Shown: positions 5,489 through 6,859 of the stretch, in pieces | How the letters are laid out: each line of letters begins with the position of its first letter | Numbering within the stretch: position 1 is the first letter of the stretch | NCBI GenBank assembly: GCA_019116405.1 | Contig: DXBS01000134.1 | Location: 1-6,859, forward strand | Source of the DNA: Candidatus Gallimonas intestinigallinarum | GTDB lineage: Bacteria > Bacillota_A > Clostridia > Christensenellales > Borkfalkiaceae | Reading direction: 5' to 3' | DNA: 6,859 bases | Notes under the pieces: generated by a model | The model's input: only the letters and a program-made list of their open reading frames with translations | Databases searched by the model: none | What the model was told of the DNA's origin: nothing | Made by a program: the position numbers and the translations under genes

Positions 5489-6316
5489 ATGAACGACACC
5501 CTCTACTTAAGCGATCTGGACGGGACGCTGCTGCGCTCCGATCAGACATTGAGCGCATACACCTGCGCCGTCATCGACCGCCTTGTTTCGGCGGGCGTGC
5601 ACTTTTCCTATGCGACGGCGCGCAGCATCGAGACGGCGAGCAAGGTGACGCGGGGCATCCGGGTCGCGCTGCCCGTCATCGTGCAGAACGGTACGTTCAT
5701 CGTGGACAGCGCCACAAAAAAGCCCCTGTGGTCGGCGAAGTTCACGCCCCAAGAAGCGGAGACAATTTTCGAGGCGTTCCTTCGGCGCGGGCTCTTTCCC
5801 ATCATCTATGCGGTGATAGACGGCAGAAATCGCTTTTCCTATTTGCGGGACAGGTGTACGGGGTCGCAGTGGGAATTTCTGCTGACCCGCATTGGAGGCT
5901 CTGACCGCCGCGCGCGGGAGATCTTCTCGGAAGAGGATGCGCTGGACGGAGACTTGCACTACTTCGCCTGCATTTCAGATGATGAAGGGGCGCTCCTGTC
6001 CGTGAAAGAGGCGCTGGAAGGGGATTTTCGCTGCATCTTCTCGCGCGACATCTACACGGGCGCGCCGTGGCTGGAAGTCATGCCCAATAGCGCTTCCAAA
6101 GCCGCCGCCGCGCGCAGGCTCAGGGAGATGCTCGGCTGTAACAAACTGGTGTGCTTCGGGGACGCCGTCAACGATCTTCCGATGTTTGAACTTGCCGACG
6201 AGCGCTACGCCGTTGCAAATGCGGCGCCCGAACTCAAAGTGATCGCAACGGACGTTATCGACGGCAACGACGAGGACGCCGTCGCCGGATGGCTGGAGAA
6301 AAATAACTTGATATAA
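5489..6316 (+). CDS. Cof-type HAD-IIB family phosphatase
   Basis: The 275-residue protein carries the HAD motifs in order: motif I DLDGTLL at residues 9-15 (nucleophile Asp9, acid/base Asp11), motif II Thr43 in YATARS, NG at 67-68, motif III Lys204, and motif IV GDAVNDLPMF at 224-233 (metal-binding Asp225 and Asp229). The large insert between motifs II and III is the C2B cap of the Cof subfamily, whose members dephosphorylate sugar phosphates, FMN, pyridoxal phosphate and similar small molecules; the substrate is not predictable. The gene begins 5 bp after the PhnP-like gene, with GGAAA at 5474-5478 inside its end, so the two are surely cotranscribed. A strong terminator begins 4 bp after the stop codon. 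No signal peptide or membrane segment is present. Confidence 0.92.
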   Translation: MNDTLYLSDLDGTLLRSDQTLSAYTCAVIDRLVSAGVHFSYATARSIETASKVTRGIRVALPVIVQNGTFIVDSATKKPLWSAKFTPQEAETIFEAFLRRGLFPIIYAVIDGRNRFSYLRDRCTGSQWEFLLTRIGGSDRRAREIFSEEDALDGDLHYFACISDDEGALLSVKEALEGDFRCIFSRDIYTGAPWLEVMPNSASKAAAARRLREMLGCNKLVCFGDAVNDLPMFELADERYAVANAAPELKVIATDVIDGNDEDAVAGWLEKNNLI

Positions 6317-6320
6317 TAGC

Positions 6321-6359
6321 TGCGCGCCTCGCCGCTTCCTGCGGCGAGGCGCGCATTTT
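6321..6359 (+). terminator. Strong intrinsic terminator after the HAD gene
   Basis: TGCGCGCCTCGCCGC (6321-6335) is the exact reverse complement of GCGGCGAGGCGCGCA (6341-6355), giving a perfect 15-bp, very GC-rich stem with a 5-nt loop, followed by TTTT (6356-6359). It lies 4 bp after the HAD stop codon and closes the PhnP-like/HAD unit. The T-run is short, but the stem is exceptionally stable. Confidence 0.88.
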
Positions 6360-6417
6360 CAGGGGACGTATCCCGTTTTTGCAGCAAATGTATCGTCGTG
6401 CTGCAGGCGTGTCCCTG
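6360..6417. repeat. Structured spacer with nested dyads
   Basis: CAGGG (6360-6364) can pair with CCCTG (6413-6417), enclosing GCAGCA (6381-6386) with TGCTGC (6399-6404). Alternatively GGGA (6363-6366) pairs with TCCC (6371-6374) and is followed by GTTTTT, a weak second terminator. No gene is seen here. The function is unknown. Confidence 0.35.
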
Positions 6418-6433
6418 CTTTCAGGTGTGCAAC

Positions 6434-6476
6434 TTGTGATAAAATTGTGAGAGATGCTTGACATGGGGGATCTCAC
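6434..6476 (+). promoter_or_regulatory. Operator-like repeats around the -35 box at the right edge
   Basis: Two kinds of repeat are present. TTGTGA occurs at 6434-6439 and again at 6445-6450, 11 bp apart, about one helical turn, directly upstream of the promoter. GTGAGA (6447-6452) and TCTCAC (6471-6476) form an inverted repeat that spans the -35 box and most of the spacer. Such placement is typical for a regulator binding site, but no regulator gene is visible and the repeat does not match an operator I recognise. Confidence 0.45.
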
Positions 6477-6487
6477 GGGTGTATAAT
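6458..6487 (+). promoter_or_regulatory. Consensus sigma-A/sigma-70 promoter
   Basis: Perfect -35 TTGACA (6458-6463) and perfect -10 TATAAT (6482-6487) are separated by 18 bp. Transcription should start near 6493-6495 and run to the right. The promoter lies well after the terminator at 6321-6359, so it opens a new unit. The only downstream frame of note is the one starting at 6505. Confidence 0.85.
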
Positions 6488-6504
6488 ATCATTTGTAAAT
6501 CGCT

Positions 6505-6859
6505 ATGTGCTATAGTGTAAGGGAAAAATACGAACCACGCTTTTGGCGGCGCCCTTTCGGCATCTTTCCGCTCATCTTCCTTGCAATACTTGGGTATTGC
6601 GGCGTCATCGCGTCGCGGCAAGGCGCATTTTGCGAAAGTTCGGCTTACGCCAAACATTGCGCTTTGATCGCCTGCCGCTCCTTTTTCTCAAAATTCTTCA
6701 TAAAGAATTTTGAGAAGAAGCTGAGGTACTCGCCAAAAGTGCTGCGCAATCAAAAGCGGCAAGATGTGCGTCTCAGACGCGGCGAAGTCCGCAGCGCGTG
6801 CCCGGTGGCACGGGCAAGGGCTTCAACAAAGTATGAGCGTACAGTTTCCGCTTTTGATC
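6505..6859 (+). CDS. Possible small membrane protein, partial (runs off the window); coding status uncertain
   Basis: From ATG 6505 the frame stays open for 118 codons to the window edge, with a TAA upstream at 6496-6498. The predicted product starts with a basic segment (Arg12, Arg15, Arg16), then one hydrophobic stretch at about residues 18-36 (FGIFPLIFLAILGYCGVIA) that could cross the membrane with the N-terminus inside, then an Arg/Lys-rich tail. It has 16 Arg and 6 Cys and I recognise no domain. In favour: a consensus promoter lies just upstream. Against: no Shine-Dalgarno, a leader of only about 10 nt, codon choices (AGG, AGA, AGT, GTA, ATA, CTT) unlike the neighbours, and an 18-bp hairpin within the frame. 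The opposite strand is also open for much of it. A structured RNA or dispersed repeat that is open by chance is a real alternative. Confidence 0.35.
   Translation, partial: MCYSVREKYEPRFWRRPFGIFPLIFLAILGYCGVIASRQGAFCESSAYAKHCALIACRSFFSKFFIKNFEKKLRYSPKVLRNQKRQDVRLRRGEVRSACPVARARASTKYERTVSAFD
6583..6600. repeat. Stem-loop, 7 bp
   Basis: GCAATAC (6583-6589) is the exact reverse complement of GTATTGC (6594-6600), with loop ttgg. It lies inside the open frame that starts at 6505. Confidence 0.6.
6681..6720. repeat. Long inverted repeat, 14 bp perfect extended to 18 bp
   Basis: TTCTCAAAATTCTT (6685-6698) is the exact reverse complement of AAGAATTTTGAGAA (6703-6716) around the loop cata. The stem extends outward by CTTT (6681-6684) with GAAG (6717-6720), including one G-T pair. 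It is AT-rich, in contrast to its GC-rich surroundings, and lies within the open frame starting at 6505. No T-run follows on the + strand. It resembles the AT-rich hairpin at 4187-4218 in design but not in sequence. Confidence 0.85.
6749..6858. repeat. 11-bp inverted repeat flanking the right edge, with small hairpins between
   Basis: ATCAAAAGCGG (6749-6759) is the reverse complement of CCGCTTTTGAT (6848-6858). Between them GCGTC (6768-6772) pairs with GACGC (6776-6780), and TGCCCG (6799-6804) pairs with CGGGCA (6811-6816). The outer repeat could be the base of a multi-branch RNA fold or the end of an element; the sequence stops before this can be judged. Confidence 0.5.

Noticed and set aside
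6312..6317. TATAAT at the HAD stop codon as a promoter -10 box
   Set aside because: No -35 box lies 16-18 bp upstream, and a strong terminator starts 3 bp later.
6421..6657. A 78-codon frame on the - strand over the right-edge promoter
   Set aside because: It runs through a perfect consensus promoter and its operator-like repeats on the + strand, and has no convincing upstream signal. If the region is a repeat it could be part of it, but I cannot support a gene.
6494..6859. Known structured RNA (RNase P, tmRNA, SRP RNA, 6S RNA)
   Set aside because: None of the conserved sequence blocks of these RNAs that I know could be found on either strand.

Overview
The window is a GC-rich bacterial chromosomal segment. 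Seven protein genes on the + strand can be recognised and are well supported. The gene order (truB then ribF; pepQ then efp) and the protein styles point to a Firmicutes/Clostridia-type genome, probably a GC-rich gut-type lineage. That placement is inferred from gene content and order, not from a marker gene. No tRNA, rRNA, CRISPR array, transposase, phage gene or recognisable defence system is present.

Layout. Positions 1-2020 hold a tightly packed run: the 3' end of truB (tRNA pseudouridine-55 synthase), ribF (riboflavin kinase/FAD synthetase) and an endonuclease-IV-like TIM-barrel gene, with overlapping stop and start codons. A strong promoter at 2058-2086 (TTGACT, 17 bp, TGG-TATAAT) opens a second unit: pepQ-like M24 Xaa-Pro peptidase, efp (elongation factor P) and dtd (D-aminoacyl-tRNA deacylase). 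This promoter sits so close to the pepQ ATG that transcription should begin at or next to the A of the start codon, giving a leaderless mRNA.

Positions 4182-4631 hold no credible gene. They are almost tiled by about a dozen different, back-to-back stem-loops. This is the most unusual piece of sequence architecture in the window. After it come a PhnP-like metallo-beta-lactamase-fold phosphodiesterase and, 5 bp later, a Cof-type HAD phosphatase. The pair is closed by a strong intrinsic terminator at 6321-6359. Together they could form a two-step phosphodiester-then-phosphomonoester hydrolysis route; the substrate cannot be read from the sequence.

The right edge (6360-6859) carries a consensus promoter (TTGACA, 18 bp, TATAAT) overlapped by an inverted repeat and preceded by a direct repeat, which looks regulated. 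It is followed by a 118-codon frame that is still open at the window end. That frame could be a small membrane protein with an Arg-rich tail, or a structured RNA or repeat that happens to be open; it contains an 18-bp hairpin, and its codon use is unlike that of the neighbouring genes.

Working together: truB, ribF, pepQ, efp and dtd are housekeeping functions (tRNA modification, flavin cofactors, proline-peptide turnover, proline stall relief, D-amino-acid proofreading). No undescribed multi-gene system is proven here. The best candidates for novelty are the stem-loop array, the promoter and open frame at the right edge, and the metal-site variant of the endonuclease-IV-like protein.
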